Source of the DNA: Nitrospiraceae bacterium UBA6905
GTDB lineage: Bacteria > Nitrospirota > Thermodesulfovibrionia > Thermodesulfovibrionales > UBA6898
Reading direction: 5' to 3'
Length of the DNA: 64,000 bases
Assembly: GCA_002451165.1 (NCBI GenBank)
Contig: DKBH01000080.1
Location: forward strand, 28,072 to 92,071
The notes under the pieces were generated by a model. The model searched no databases. It was not told where the DNA came from and saw nothing but the letters and a program-made list of their open reading frames with translations. The position numbers were made by a program, and so were the translations under genes. Positions 53,177 through 62,188 of this stretch are shown here, one piece after another (within the stretch, counting starts at the first letter, position 1; every line of letters starts with the position of its first letter).

Positions 53177-53550
53177 CTTAATATGTTAAGGACACAAAAG
53201 CGTCTTTCAATCTTTATTGCCTGTTAAAGGCACTTTAAGCACTCAGAATGGTTAGGCGAATTTCCTCCATAAAGAACTGCCTCCTTAACTATGCTTGCCC
53301 TTTTTGCTTTTATTATTTCCCCTTGCTCTCTCCTATCCTGATAGAAGCTTCTTCAAAGCGCTTGCTAGTGCCGCTGAGCTGCACGAAGGTGCAAATTAGC
53401 GTACTGTAAATTATCCTCGATCACGCCGGAAAATCATTCAACGCTCAATGCGACGACTGAAAAGCAGTCTTTATTCTTTCAAACAGGCAAAAAGTAGACC
53501 CACAATAGAAACATTGGCGCTCACTCAAGCATTCAATGTTCAACTCTGTT
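53177..53550 (-). other. Intergenic region inside the polysaccharide cluster
   Basis: About 370 bases between the FkbM gene and the ligase-type gene, without a coding region I can support. A GACTG/CAGTC hairpin lies near 53455-53470 but lacks a T tract on the - strand. It may contain a promoter for the last two genes. Confidence 0.4.
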
Positions 53551-54387
53551 TTATTTTTCGGCAGTCATAAAAACAGTAGGCCCGATATAAACATCACCAG
53601 AGAAATCAATATGCTCCTGTAGATACATATCAACGCACCGGAAATTTTGTTTTGAAAGGAATTGTTTCAAGTCCATGCCGTTATAATTGAAATATTTCCA
53701 TGCATAGGGATGAAGTTCACAGAATATTTTCCCGATGTTTACCGAATGCCAGGGAATACCTTTGAGCACCAGAAGTTCGGCCCCTTCAACGTCGATCATA
53801 AGAAGTGAGATTACCCTAATCTGCTGTTTGCTCAGCAGCTGCTCCAAGGTTAATGTTTCCACAAGAGTACCCTCTGCTTTTTGGGGTACTGCAGATATTC
53901 TGCTCTGTGAATCAGCAAGAAGCATATGAAACTTTCCAGGTTTGTCGCTGACAGCGACCTTTTCACAGACAACGGTGTCCTGAAGATTATTCAATGACAC
54001 GTTCTTCTTAAGAATTTCAAAAGATTTGGGATTTGGCTCGGCGGCGATAAGTTTTCCGCCTTTTTTCTGCAGTAACTTCCCGAGAACAATTGCATAAGCT
54101 CCGTGATGGGCACCGATGTCAACGACGACAGGGCTTTCCGTTTTGGAGATAAAGTTGATTATGGAATGAAACTGTACATAGTCAGCATAGCGGACAATTT
54201 CTGAACGGTGTTCACCTCTCGGCAGTCTAAGCCTTAGATAACTTGGAAAGATTGTCTCTGGGCACAGGCGCAATTTCTCGCCAAAAACTATAATATTTCG
54301 GCCACCTAAAACGCGCCACAAACATCTCTGAAGTATAATGCCTGACTGGTAAATTAGTGATTTCAGCTTAAAGACGTTAAGCTGCAT
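53551..54387 (-). CDS. FkbM-family methyltransferase
   Basis: 278 residues. SAM-binding motif VVVDIGAHHGAYAIVLGKLL near residues 91-110, LIAAEPNPKSFEILKKN (acidic motif II) and LLMIDVEGAELLVLKG typical of FkbM. Likely O-methylates a sugar of the repeat unit or chain end, which can also control chain length. Second of two FkbM genes in the locus. Confidence 0.87.
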   Translation of the reverse strand: MQLNVFKLKSLIYQSGIILQRCLWRVLGGRNIIVFGEKLRLCPETIFPSYLRLRLPRGEHRSEIVRYADYVQFHSIINFISKTESPVVVDIGAHHGAYAIVLGKLLQKKGGKLIAAEPNPKSFEILKKNVSLNNLQDTVVCEKVAVSDKPGKFHMLLADSQSRISAVPQKAEGTLVETLTLEQLLSKQQIRVISLLMIDVEGAELLVLKGIPWHSVNIGKIFCELHPYAWKYFNYNGMDLKQFLSKQNFRCVDMYLQEHIDFSGDVYIGPTVFMTAEK

Positions 54388-54391
54388 AAGA

Positions 54392-55552
54392 TCAGCGTAT
54401 TACCAAAGTGTTCTGCCCTGAAAAAAAAGAGTATGCCGATATCGTAGCGTTGAAAAAGTGCTCTAAAGAAAAAAGGGCGTGGACCCTTTCCCGGCCCTGT
54501 TGGCCCATCATTATTGCCTTCTTGGGATCTGAAAGCAATTGGATAAGAGCGTCAGCTATTGCCGAGCTGTCCCCCGGGGGGACCAGATAGCCAGAATGGT
54601 TATTCCCTAATACTTCAGCCAGACCCTCTACATTTGTCCCGACAACGGGTAAGCCTGCTGACATTGCTTCAGCGGCAACAAGACCGAAGCCCTCAAAGAC
54701 AGAGGGAACTGCAACGACATTCATGACGCTAAAAAGTTTGTAAACCTCATCAGCCGACTTCTGCCCTACCCAGAAAATACTTTTGTCAATTCCTAAGTTT
54801 CTTGATTGCTCCTTCAGTTTCCACTTGTCAGGCCCTTCGCCAACAACCAACACCTTCGCATCAGGGAACTTAACCAGAACTTCCCTGAAGGCATCGATCA
54901 GTAAGGAATGGCCTTTCTCCCATCTCAAGCGACCGACAATCCCAACAACAGGTTCATCACGAAGACCCAGTTGCAAACGTAGAGCATTCTGGTCTGCACC
55001 GGCAACTGCTTTGGCGATAGCTACAGTGTCAACTGCATTGTAGATGGTGTAATGCCGTCTGTCCTTTGCCTGCCCTGGCTGATACAGCGCTGCATTCCCA
55101 AACCAGGATTTTTCAACGGCCAGGGAATTACAAAAAAATGCAGTGCAGATCCTGGCAGCAGTGCGAAGCAAGAGTTTTGCTTTCAAACCGTAAGGGCTGG
55201 CCGGCTGATGCACGGTCGCAAAAACAGTCTTAACCCCTGCTAATCGAGCAGTAATAACTGGAACAAACCCTGGCGCGATGTACTGCACATGCACTATGTC
55301 GGGAGCCAAGGACCTCAAGAATCGAAATAATCCTTTTGCCAAATGCCATAAGCCCCTTGCCCGGTCATACCTCATCAATAGTAATTCTGCCCTCGCTTCC
55401 TTCATAGCAGCTACCATAACATCATCATATTCATAAAAACAGCAGACCGTAACAGCATAGCCCTCCTCGGCAAGAACCCTCACAAGATTCAATGTCTGCA
55501 TCTCTGTACCACCGATGAGCAGAACAGGAATGGCAATCAGTACAGTCTGCAT
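54392..55552 (-). CDS. Glycosyltransferase family 4 (GT-B)
   Basis: About 386 residues from ATG 55552 (MQTVLIAIPVLLIGGTEMQT). GT4 donor-site motif VPSVFEGFGLVAAEAMSAGL (E-x7-E) near residue 300, VGRLRWEKGHSLLIDAF and ILVVGEGPDKWK-like segments. Acts on the cytosolic face to extend the lipid-linked glycan. An in-frame ATG at 55579 would prepend nine hydrophobic residues. Confidence 0.9.
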   Translation of the reverse strand: MQTVLIAIPVLLIGGTEMQTLNLVRVLAEEGYAVTVCCFYEYDDVMVAAMKEARAELLLMRYDRARGLWHLAKGLFRFLRSLAPDIVHVQYIAPGFVPVITARLAGVKTVFATVHQPASPYGLKAKLLLRTAARICTAFFCNSLAVEKSWFGNAALYQPGQAKDRRHYTIYNAVDTVAIAKAVAGADQNALRLQLGLRDEPVVGIVGRLRWEKGHSLLIDAFREVLVKFPDAKVLVVGEGPDKWKLKEQSRNLGIDKSIFWVGQKSADEVYKLFSVMNVVAVPSVFEGFGLVAAEAMSAGLPVVGTNVEGLAEVLGNNHSGYLVPPGDSSAIADALIQLLSDPKKAIMMGQQGRERVHALFSLEHFFNATISAYSFFSGQNTLVIR

Positions 55553-55623
55553 CACATCACCGCTTAAGAAAAAAAACAATAAATACGTCCACGCTCAGCA
55601 GGTGGTCAGCGATTCTTCACCGG

Positions 55624-56796
55624 TTAAGGTTGAGATGCGCCAATAAGATCGTCATAGAAAGTCTGCACATTTTCTGCATGCTTCTGGTTACTAAACATGA
55701 ATCTGGCCCTTTCTGATGCTTTGGAAGCCAGGCCTGCTCGGGCTAAAGGATTGTCATGCAGTTTAATGACCGCAGCAGCCACGGCTTCATGATTAGCGGC
55801 GGGGATAAGCGCCCCCGTGACATCTGCATCAATTATCTCCGGTGTTGCACCCAGTGCAGTTGCAATGATCGGTCTCTGCGCGCAGGCAGCCTCAATGGGC
55901 ACACGTCCAAAAGCTTCACCATCTGTCGATAATGCCAAAATGACATCAGAGGCCGAATAGAGTGCGGCCAGGTCGGAACAGTGGCCGAGAAACTGCACAT
56001 GTGATGCTATACCTAGTGAGTGAGCGAGATCTTTCAAGCGTTTTTGCTCTAGGCCTCTTGATGCGTTTGCTTCACCACCGGCAATAAGAAGGATACTTTC
56101 AGGATTGTGTTTTACGATTTTTGGCATGGCCCTAATTGCCATGTCGTGACCTTTTCGGGGATGCAGCATTGCGATAGAAGCGAGCACAAATGAGTTATGT
56201 TGGATATTCATAACGTTGCGAGCTTCTTCACGTACGCCATGGTATTGATATTTATCACAGTTGACGCCATCATAAATGCAGCGCACATGGTCGCCTGATG
56301 AGAACATTGCAACTTCTCGCCGAACAATCTCAGAAGTGCAGATTATTCCATCACATTGCGAGAGCACCTTAGGGGATAACGGCACCTGGCTGGCGAGGCT
56401 TCGCACATGAGCAACTATCAATGCGCCCGCTCGACGGGCAAAGTTCACATCAAGATAGGCTGTCCGCCGGTAAAGGTTGAGATGGACGATTGCCGGACGA
56501 ATTCGTATAAGAATATTCCATAATTTCGTGGCATAGATGAATCTCTGCAGATGGCCCAACCCAACGGGTAGTCCCTGCGAAAAATCTTTTGACCACCACG
56601 ATTTATCTTTAATCCTAAAATAAATTTCGAAGCCGTTTTGCTGAAAAGGTCCCTGATGAGGCAGAGGCTGATCAAAGCATATCGCCGGCTGGAAGCGTCC
56701 TCGATCAATATCCTGCATTAACGCAAGAAGGCATTCTTCAGCTCCGCCAAAGATCGTGCTCTTGTCAATATACAGCACTCTTTTAGGACGCTTCAT
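55624..56796 (-). CDS. Glycosyltransferase family 4 (GT-B)
   Basis: About 390 residues. N-terminal RVLYIDKSTIFGGAEECLLA; nucleotide-sugar site LSTDGEAFGRVPIEAACAQR and ALGATPEIIDADVTGALI. ATG 56796 (MKRPKRVL) has GGAAG 5 bases upstream; ATG 56811 is the alternative. Second of three consecutive GT4 genes. Confidence 0.9.
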   Translation of the reverse strand: MKRPKRVLYIDKSTIFGGAEECLLALMQDIDRGRFQPAICFDQPLPHQGPFQQNGFEIYFRIKDKSWWSKDFSQGLPVGLGHLQRFIYATKLWNILIRIRPAIVHLNLYRRTAYLDVNFARRAGALIVAHVRSLASQVPLSPKVLSQCDGIICTSEIVRREVAMFSSGDHVRCIYDGVNCDKYQYHGVREEARNVMNIQHNSFVLASIAMLHPRKGHDMAIRAMPKIVKHNPESILLIAGGEANASRGLEQKRLKDLAHSLGIASHVQFLGHCSDLAALYSASDVILALSTDGEAFGRVPIEAACAQRPIIATALGATPEIIDADVTGALIPAANHEAVAAAVIKLHDNPLARAGLASKASERARFMFSNQKHAENVQTFYDDLIGASQP

Positions 56797-56824
56797 GAGT
56801 GCTTCCGTCATACAAATAGCTCGA

Positions 56825-58015
56825 TCAACGGAAGAGATATTTTCCTTTCCTCAGCAAATCGCTTTGAGAACTGTGCCGGAACACCTCGGGCAAAAGCTCC
56901 AGGAACCATCCGGTCTTGTTCCCTTGTTTATGTTTTGGCCTATCATCCTCTTCTGAGAATAGACGTTCATAGTCATCAATCATTCTTTTGAGTGAAAATC
57001 GCTCCTTGCCTTCCCTTGATGCACACTCTGCTACTTCCTGAAAACGATTCTTCTCGGAAAGAAGGAATCTTATCGCAGCTGCAAAACCATAAACATCGTC
57101 TTGTTTCACCAGGAAACCATTTCGACCATCCTTTATAAGTTGATCAGTGACACCCGCAATGCGAGTTACTACTGGGACCGTCCCGCAAAGCATTGCTTCC
57201 GCGATAGAAAGACCAAAGCCCTCTATTCTGGTTGGTAGAAGCAACACATCTGCACCGCGCAAAATTTGCGCAACGCCATGCTGAGATAGCGGGCCGGTGA
57301 ACGTCACATTTCTTATGATGCCTGATTCCTGGAATTGGCGCTCAAGATTCTCACGCAACGGTCCATACCCGACTATCGTAAGATGCGCCTTCATGTGACT
57401 TTCTGTTATCTCTTGCATGATTTGCGGCAGCAAATCAGCGCCCTTATTTTCTGCTATATAGCCTACGAATACGATTTTTCCTGTTGGCCTGATGCGTCGA
57501 GAGTCACTGTGAAACATATCAAGGTGAATCCCATGCGGTATAACGGAAACTCGACTTCGATTCTTAGCCCCAACATACATATGACTATCCTGCGCTACCT
57601 TTATGGTAGGTGCCACCCACCTGAAAACGTACTCTCTAAAAATCGCAGCTGTTCGATAGAAGCGTCTGTCATCGCTATGTATGACCGAAACTGGCTTGAT
57701 AGACCGATGCAGCAGTGGGAGGGCATACTGCGCAAGCGGGCAGTGATTCATGAATAAGATATGAGGCGCAGTCTTATTTATGAGTTGTGCAGCTTGAAAG
57801 ACTTTGTTCGGTGAAAGCGGTAACGAGGACAAATCGTGGCAGGTCGCAATTCGCTGCAAATCAGAAACATTGTCGCCATTATACGAAGTTGCCATACAGT
57901 GGACATCCCAACCTCTTGCTGATAAGGCGTGAACCGTATGAGACAGGAACGTTTCCAGTCCACCCACAGCGTTAAAGCCAGGAGCTGCGACGAAAAGACG
58001 AAATTGGCTTGCCAC
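56825..58015 (-). CDS. Glycosyltransferase family 4 (GT-B)
   Basis: 396 residues. N-terminal VAAPGFNAVGGLETFLSHTV acceptor domain; FVGYIAENKGADLLPQIM; donor site TRIEGFGLSIAEAMLCGTVP. Catalytic E-x7-E intact. Gap to the upstream acetyltransferase is 7 bases, so co-transcribed. Confidence 0.9.
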   Translation of the reverse strand: MASQFRLFVAAPGFNAVGGLETFLSHTVHALSARGWDVHCMATSYNGDNVSDLQRIATCHDLSSLPLSPNKVFQAAQLINKTAPHILFMNHCPLAQYALPLLHRSIKPVSVIHSDDRRFYRTAAIFREYVFRWVAPTIKVAQDSHMYVGAKNRSRVSVIPHGIHLDMFHSDSRRIRPTGKIVFVGYIAENKGADLLPQIMQEITESHMKAHLTIVGYGPLRENLERQFQESGIIRNVTFTGPLSQHGVAQILRGADVLLLPTRIEGFGLSIAEAMLCGTVPVVTRIAGVTDQLIKDGRNGFLVKQDDVYGFAAAIRFLLSEKNRFQEVAECASREGKERFSLKRMIDDYERLFSEEDDRPKHKQGNKTGWFLELLPEVFRHSSQSDLLRKGKYLFR

Positions 58016-58022
58016 CTACAGG

Positions 58023-58556
58023 TTATAGCCTTTCGCCAATTTGCTTGGCTGGAACACCACCAACAATGGCGTAGGGAGCAACATCTTTTGTAAGAACCGC
58101 ACCTGCGGCAATAACTGCGCCATCACCTATAGTGACACCTGGTAATATTGTTACGCGGACACCAATCCAGACGTCATTTCCGATTCTAACAGGCGCATTT
58201 TTCATGCCCTGTTGTATCATTGGAAGTTCGCGACGCGTCTCGTGATTAGCGGTATAAATAACCAGTTGCGGCGCGATCAATACATCGTTGCCGATCTCGA
58301 CTTTGTCGGCAGCAAAAATGAGAGAATCAGCACCGATACCTGAATTATTGCCAATAGAGATATTCCACAAAGGATACATAGTAATTCCAGTTTGGATATT
58401 AATATTTTGCCCTGCATATTTAAGAAAGGGTCGCAAGAAGAAGATTCTTAATTTACTTCCGAGCGCATTAGGAGAATTCACGGATGGAAAATTCTTGATA
58501 AATAGTGCATAGAAGCCGAAGTAGAAATATTTCATTAACCGTCGAATGCTTTTCAT
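58023..58556 (-). CDS. Hexapeptide-repeat O-acetyltransferase (WcaF/Maa type)
   Basis: 177 residues with left-handed beta-helix hexapeptide repeats (IGNNSGIGADSLIFAADKVE, then IGNDVWIGVRVTILPGVTIG) and the C-terminal AIVGGVPAKQIGE. The catalytic His is in TANHETRRE. Likely acetylates a sugar of the polysaccharide. Overlaps the methyltransferase upstream by 4 bases. Confidence 0.9.
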   Translation of the reverse strand: MKSIRRLMKYFYFGFYALFIKNFPSVNSPNALGSKLRIFFLRPFLKYAGQNINIQTGITMYPLWNISIGNNSGIGADSLIFAADKVEIGNDVLIAPQLVIYTANHETRRELPMIQQGMKNAPVRIGNDVWIGVRVTILPGVTIGDGAVIAAGAVLTKDVAPYAIVGGVPAKQIGERL

Positions 58557-59236
58557 TTAAGATATGTGATGTCTGCAACTCTCCAGAGAGCAAGGCTTTT
58601 ATCAAAAAATGCGCCATCACCTTCGGTACAATTCTCATTTATCACGATAAGCGGTTCAGGAAAGTTAAAAGGTGGCGCCTGCAGATTAATAGGACGTATA
58701 TGCCCCGTTACAATATCAGTGTTTACAGTTAAGTCAGTAAATGTTGTAGTCAAGAGATATACAATATGAGCACGGTGGATATTCTTGAGTGCGGCTTTTA
58801 TATCTTTATTTGATAGATGAATAAAACAGTCTCTGCACATAATAAAATCGGCAGTGGGCAGTTCATCATTCACAATATCCAGCGCAAGAAATTTGCGGTC
58901 TTCACTACTATATTTTTGCTGATTGGCGCGAATTAGATCGGGGACAATATCAATACCGATGTATTTATCAATATTCAATGCAACTTTGCTCATCCAATGA
59001 AAATCTCCGCACGGAGCGTCCATAAAGGTTTTGACGCCGAGGTCTTTTATGAGCTTTGGCAGTTGTTCCCTAATGACATGCGTCTGCTCCAGGCTGGAAC
59101 CAGGACCGGAAACCGATTCATTGCCGCCAAACCAATTATTCCTGTAGATGGCCTCAAATTTCTTCTGTCGCCCTTTTAAGCGGTAAAGCACCTCTTTAAA
59201 TGCATTACGTGGAATACGGGTGAGCGAAGACATCAT
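58553..59236 (-). CDS. Class I SAM-dependent methyltransferase
   Basis: 227 residues. Motif I FMDAPCGDFHWMSKVA near residue 75 (Asp-rich glycine loop variant), GIDIVPDLIRANQQ and MCRDCFIHLSN follow the seven-strand methyltransferase order. No closer subfamily recognised. Coupled by 4-base overlaps to the FkbM gene before it and the acetyltransferase after it. Confidence 0.8.
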   Translation of the reverse strand: MMSSLTRIPRNAFKEVLYRLKGRQKKFEAIYRNNWFGGNESVSGPGSSLEQTHVIREQLPKLIKDLGVKTFMDAPCGDFHWMSKVALNIDKYIGIDIVPDLIRANQQKYSSEDRKFLALDIVNDELPTADFIMCRDCFIHLSNKDIKAALKNIHRAHIVYLLTTTFTDLTVNTDIVTGHIRPINLQAPPFNFPEPLIVINENCTEGDGAFFDKSLALWRVADITYLK

Positions 59237-60075
59237 GAAGTTACCTCTGCAAGAGGCCCTGCAGCAATAAAACAGCGGCCGTCAGGCTCTTCTCTCAATA
59301 AATTAACTTTATAGCCGGCAGCCCTAAGGAATTCATCCGACTTAAGCATATTATAGATGGAATGTATCTCCATCAATATCAGCGGCCTATGGCAAGTAAT
59401 CATTTTAACTGCTCCCTGCAAAACACTACTTTCTGCTCCCTCAACGTCAATCTTTATGATGTCAGGAACTATTTCCAAGCCAATAAGTGATGCAATATCA
59501 TCAAGGTCGACCGTTTTCACTGTCTCTTTTTCAAATAAGCTGAGATGCTCATCTGTTTTGGGATAATACGTATGTGCACTTGCAATGAAACTGCCGCTGC
59601 TGCCACCCTTGTCAACATTCTTGCTGAAATAAAATATTTCTTGCCCTGTTGTATTTGATATGGCGACATCAAATACCCTAATACGATTTGATAAGTCAGG
59701 ATTTTTCGTTAAGATAAGTGACATCCGTGCGCGATTAAACTGGTTAGGTTCAAATGCATAGACAAAGCCTTTACTTCCGACCAAAGTCGCAAAACACATT
59801 GCATGAAAACCAATATGAGCACCAATCTCGAACACGACCTTTCCCTGCAAGTCCAGATTAGACAGATAATCAAAAATGAACTTATCATACTTTCCTTCCA
59901 ACATTTCTTGTGGCCACATACTGCACTCGGGATCAACAAAGAACTGTCGGCCTCTCAGTAAGCCGCCCTTGATAGTATGCCAAGCAGGTTTGGGCCTTTG
60001 TTTGCCCCGGTAAATCACCTTTCTGATGCCTTCATGAAGGAATGGCGGAAGAAGTTCCTTGGCGATTTTTTTCAT
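59233..60075 (-). CDS. FkbM-family methyltransferase
   Basis: 280 residues. VVFEIGAHIGFHAMCFATLV (motif I), VYAFEPNQFNRARM and IIKIDVEGAESSVLQGAVKM are the FkbM pattern. Directly downstream of wzt. In ABC-exported O-antigens a chain-end methyltransferase often sets length and is read by the Wzt C-terminal domain, so this gene is a candidate for that. Confidence 0.88.
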   Translation of the reverse strand: MKKIAKELLPPFLHEGIRKVIYRGKQRPKPAWHTIKGGLLRGRQFFVDPECSMWPQEMLEGKYDKFIFDYLSNLDLQGKVVFEIGAHIGFHAMCFATLVGSKGFVYAFEPNQFNRARMSLILTKNPDLSNRIRVFDVAISNTTGQEIFYFSKNVDKGGSSGSFIASAHTYYPKTDEHLSLFEKETVKTVDLDDIASLIGLEIVPDIIKIDVEGAESSVLQGAVKMITCHRPLILMEIHSIYNMLKSDEFLRAAGYKVNLLREEPDGRCFIAAGPLAEVTS

Positions 60076-60082
60076 CGTTAGC

Positions 60083-61351
60083 TTATACAGTAATCACCTC
60101 ATAGCTCAGCTTAGCTTCACAAAAAATTGGCCATTCGGGAAAGCGCGCCATAACAACATCTTCGTTTTTTTCAATAATAGCGCACTTCATGCCATTGATT
60201 ATATGATCATAATAGCGTCCGCCTCCCTTTTGACCGACGGCCATATCTACCAGCATTTCGGAGATAGTTAACTTTGGAGGTTGAAACAGGATGCGGCTTC
60301 TGATCTTACCAACTTCGGAAAGACTGTCAAGGCCGTGCATGGCATGTGTAAAGTTCCACAGCGGACGGCGAAGATTGTCCCAGAACGACAGAAATATTTC
60401 AAACTGCATCCCATCAGGATTTTCTATTTCGATTACCAGATAAAATAGCGCACCACTGCATAATTGTATAACCTTTTCTCCAGCCTCATTTTCAATCCAG
60501 GCCTTTAAAATCATCGGCATATTGTCTTTTCGCATTTGTCTAAGCTCATAAAAAGAATCCGTGCCGGATATAAGGTAGGAACTGATTGCTACTGATGGAT
60601 CGCCGATGAAGTGGGTCATTCCGTCCAAGAGGACTAGGCCCTTATTGCAGAGTGCGGAAACAGCAGACATATTGTGACTCACGAATAACACTGTTCTACC
60701 CTCTTTCCCCACCTCCTCCATCTTCCCCAAACACTTCTTCTGAAACTGGGCGTCGCCCACTGCCAGCACCTCATCCACGATCAGGATCTCCGGCTCTAAA
60801 TGTGCAGCCACAGCAAAGGCAAGCCGGACATACATCCCCGAAGAATACCGCTTTACCGGTGTGTCGAGGAACTTTTCGATCTCGGCAAAGGCAACGATCT
60901 CATCAAACTTTCTCTTAATCTCCACCCTCGTCATCCCGAGAATCGCGCCGTTCAGAAAGATGTTCTCACGGCCCGTCAACTCGGGATGAAAACCCGTCCC
61001 CACTTCCAGAAGGCTCGCCACCCGACCTTCCAACTCTACTCTGCCCCTAGTCGGTTCCGTTATCCTGCTAAGAATCTTCAACAGGGTTGATTTGCCGGCC
61101 CCATTCCGGCCAATTATGCCAACCCGCTCCCCCTGCTTGATCTCGAAGGATACATTCTTAAGAGCCCAAAAATCTTCCTTAGACGCTGTAATACCTGATT
61201 CTTTAGGCATGAATGATAAAAGGAGTTTTTTGCCGAAATTCTTAACTCCACTGGTCATAACATCACGAAGGGCAGTGTAGCGCTCTCGTTGCTCATGGCG
61301 AATAATGTATTTCTTCGAGAGATTTTCGACTTTAATGACGGTATCGCTCAT
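60083..61351 (-). CDS. wzt: Polysaccharide ABC exporter ATPase with carbohydrate-binding tail (Wzt type)
   Basis: 422 residues. NBD in the first ~245: Walker [18 protein letters not shown], signature [18 protein letters not shown], Walker [20 protein letters not shown]-loop [11 protein letters not shown]. The remaining ~170 residues ([20 protein letters not shown] and on) look like the Wzt C-terminal beta-sandwich that recognises the capped glycan end. It pairs with the permease immediately upstream. The NBD part is GC-richer than the tail, hinting at mosaic origin. Confidence 0.93.
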   Translation of the reverse strand: MSDTVIKVENLSKKYIIRHEQRERYTALRDVMTSGVKNFGKKLLLSFMPKESGITASKEDFWALKNVSFEIKQGERVGIIGRNGAGKSTLLKILSRITEPTRGRVELEGRVASLLEVGTGFHPELTGRENIFLNGAILGMTRVEIKRKFDEIVAFAEIEKFLDTPVKRYSSGMYVRLAFAVAAHLEPEILIVDEVLAVGDAQFQKKCLGKMEEVGKEGRTVLFVSHNMSAVSALCNKGLVLLDGMTHFIGDPSVAISSYLISGTDSFYELRQMRKDNMPMILKAWIENEAGEKVIQLCSGALFYLVIEIENPDGMQFEIFLSFWDNLRRPLWNFTHAMHGLDSLSEVGKIRSRILFQPPKLTISEMLVDMAVGQKGGGRYYDHIINGMKCAIIEKNEDVVMARFPEWPIFCEAKLSYEVITV

Positions 61352-61354
61352 AAT

Positions 61355-62185
61355 TTAAATGACGTCTGCGAACGTCTTTTCCGTCTTCCTGAAATAGAGG
61401 ATGCCGGTGACGAGAAAAACCGCGACAATGAACATGGAGATGATGAAGCCCGGCAGAAATATCTTGCTTTCCTGCCCGAGGATTGCCCAGCGGAACCCGT
61501 CAATGACCCCGACCATAGGATTGAGAGAGTATAGCAAACGCCATTTATCAGGCACGATGCTGCTCGAAAAGCCAACCGGTGATATATAAAGGCCGAACTG
61601 GACAATAAAGGGAACGATATAGCGAAAGTCACGATACTTGACATTGAGCGCTGTTAGCCAGAGGCCGATGCCCATAGAGGCCGCAAAGGCAATGCCGATA
61701 AAAAACGGAAGGCTGAGGACACGCCATCCCGGCACGAACTGGTACCAGAGCATGAGACCGATAAGAATAATGCCTGAGATGAGGAAGTCCACAAAGCTGG
61801 TGATTACGGAACTTGCCGGTACGATGAGGCGAGGGAAATAGATCTTGGAAATCAGGTTTGCGTTACCCACAAGACTATTGCTCGCCTCAGCAAGAGAATT
61901 GGCAAAGAACTGCCATGGGAGCATTGCTGCGAACACCATGACCGGATAGGGTGCATTACCTTCAGACGGCAGCTTTGCCAGCTTGCTGAAGACTATGGTA
62001 AAGACGGTCATGGTGAGAAACGGCCGCAACAATGCCCAGGCGATACCGACTGCTGTCTGCTTGTACCGGACGAGAATGTCCCTCCACGATAAGAAATAAA
62101 AAAGCTCCCGATACCGCCACAGGTCTTTCCAGTAGTGGAGTTCTGTCCTGCCGGCTTCGATGATTATGCGGTTACCATTAGTCAT
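61355..62185 (-). CDS. wzm: Polysaccharide ABC exporter permease (Wzm/ABC-2 type)
   Basis: 276 residues, six membrane helices. N-terminal YRELFYFLSWRDILVRYKQT amphipathic segment, then MTVFTIVFSKLAKLPSEGNAPYPVMVFAAMLPWQ (cited in part: NAPYPVMVFAAMLPWQFF) and C-terminal NPMVGVIDGFRWAILG, the Wzm/TagG family. Exports lipid-linked glycan across the inner membrane with the following Wzt. Three bases from wzt. Confidence 0.93.
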   Translation of the reverse strand: MTNGNRIIIEAGRTELHYWKDLWRYRELFYFLSWRDILVRYKQTAVGIAWALLRPFLTMTVFTIVFSKLAKLPSEGNAPYPVMVFAAMLPWQFFANSLAEASNSLVGNANLISKIYFPRLIVPASSVITSFVDFLISGIILIGLMLWYQFVPGWRVLSLPFFIGIAFAASMGIGLWLTALNVKYRDFRYIVPFIVQFGLYISPVGFSSSIVPDKWRLLYSLNPMVGVIDGFRWAILGQESKIFLPGFIISMFIVAVFLVTGILYFRKTEKTFADVI

Positions 62186-62188
62186 ACG

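Noticed and set aside
53455..53470. Terminator between the FkbM and ligase genes
   Set aside because: The hairpin is followed by T residues only on the + strand, whereas the genes run on the - strand.
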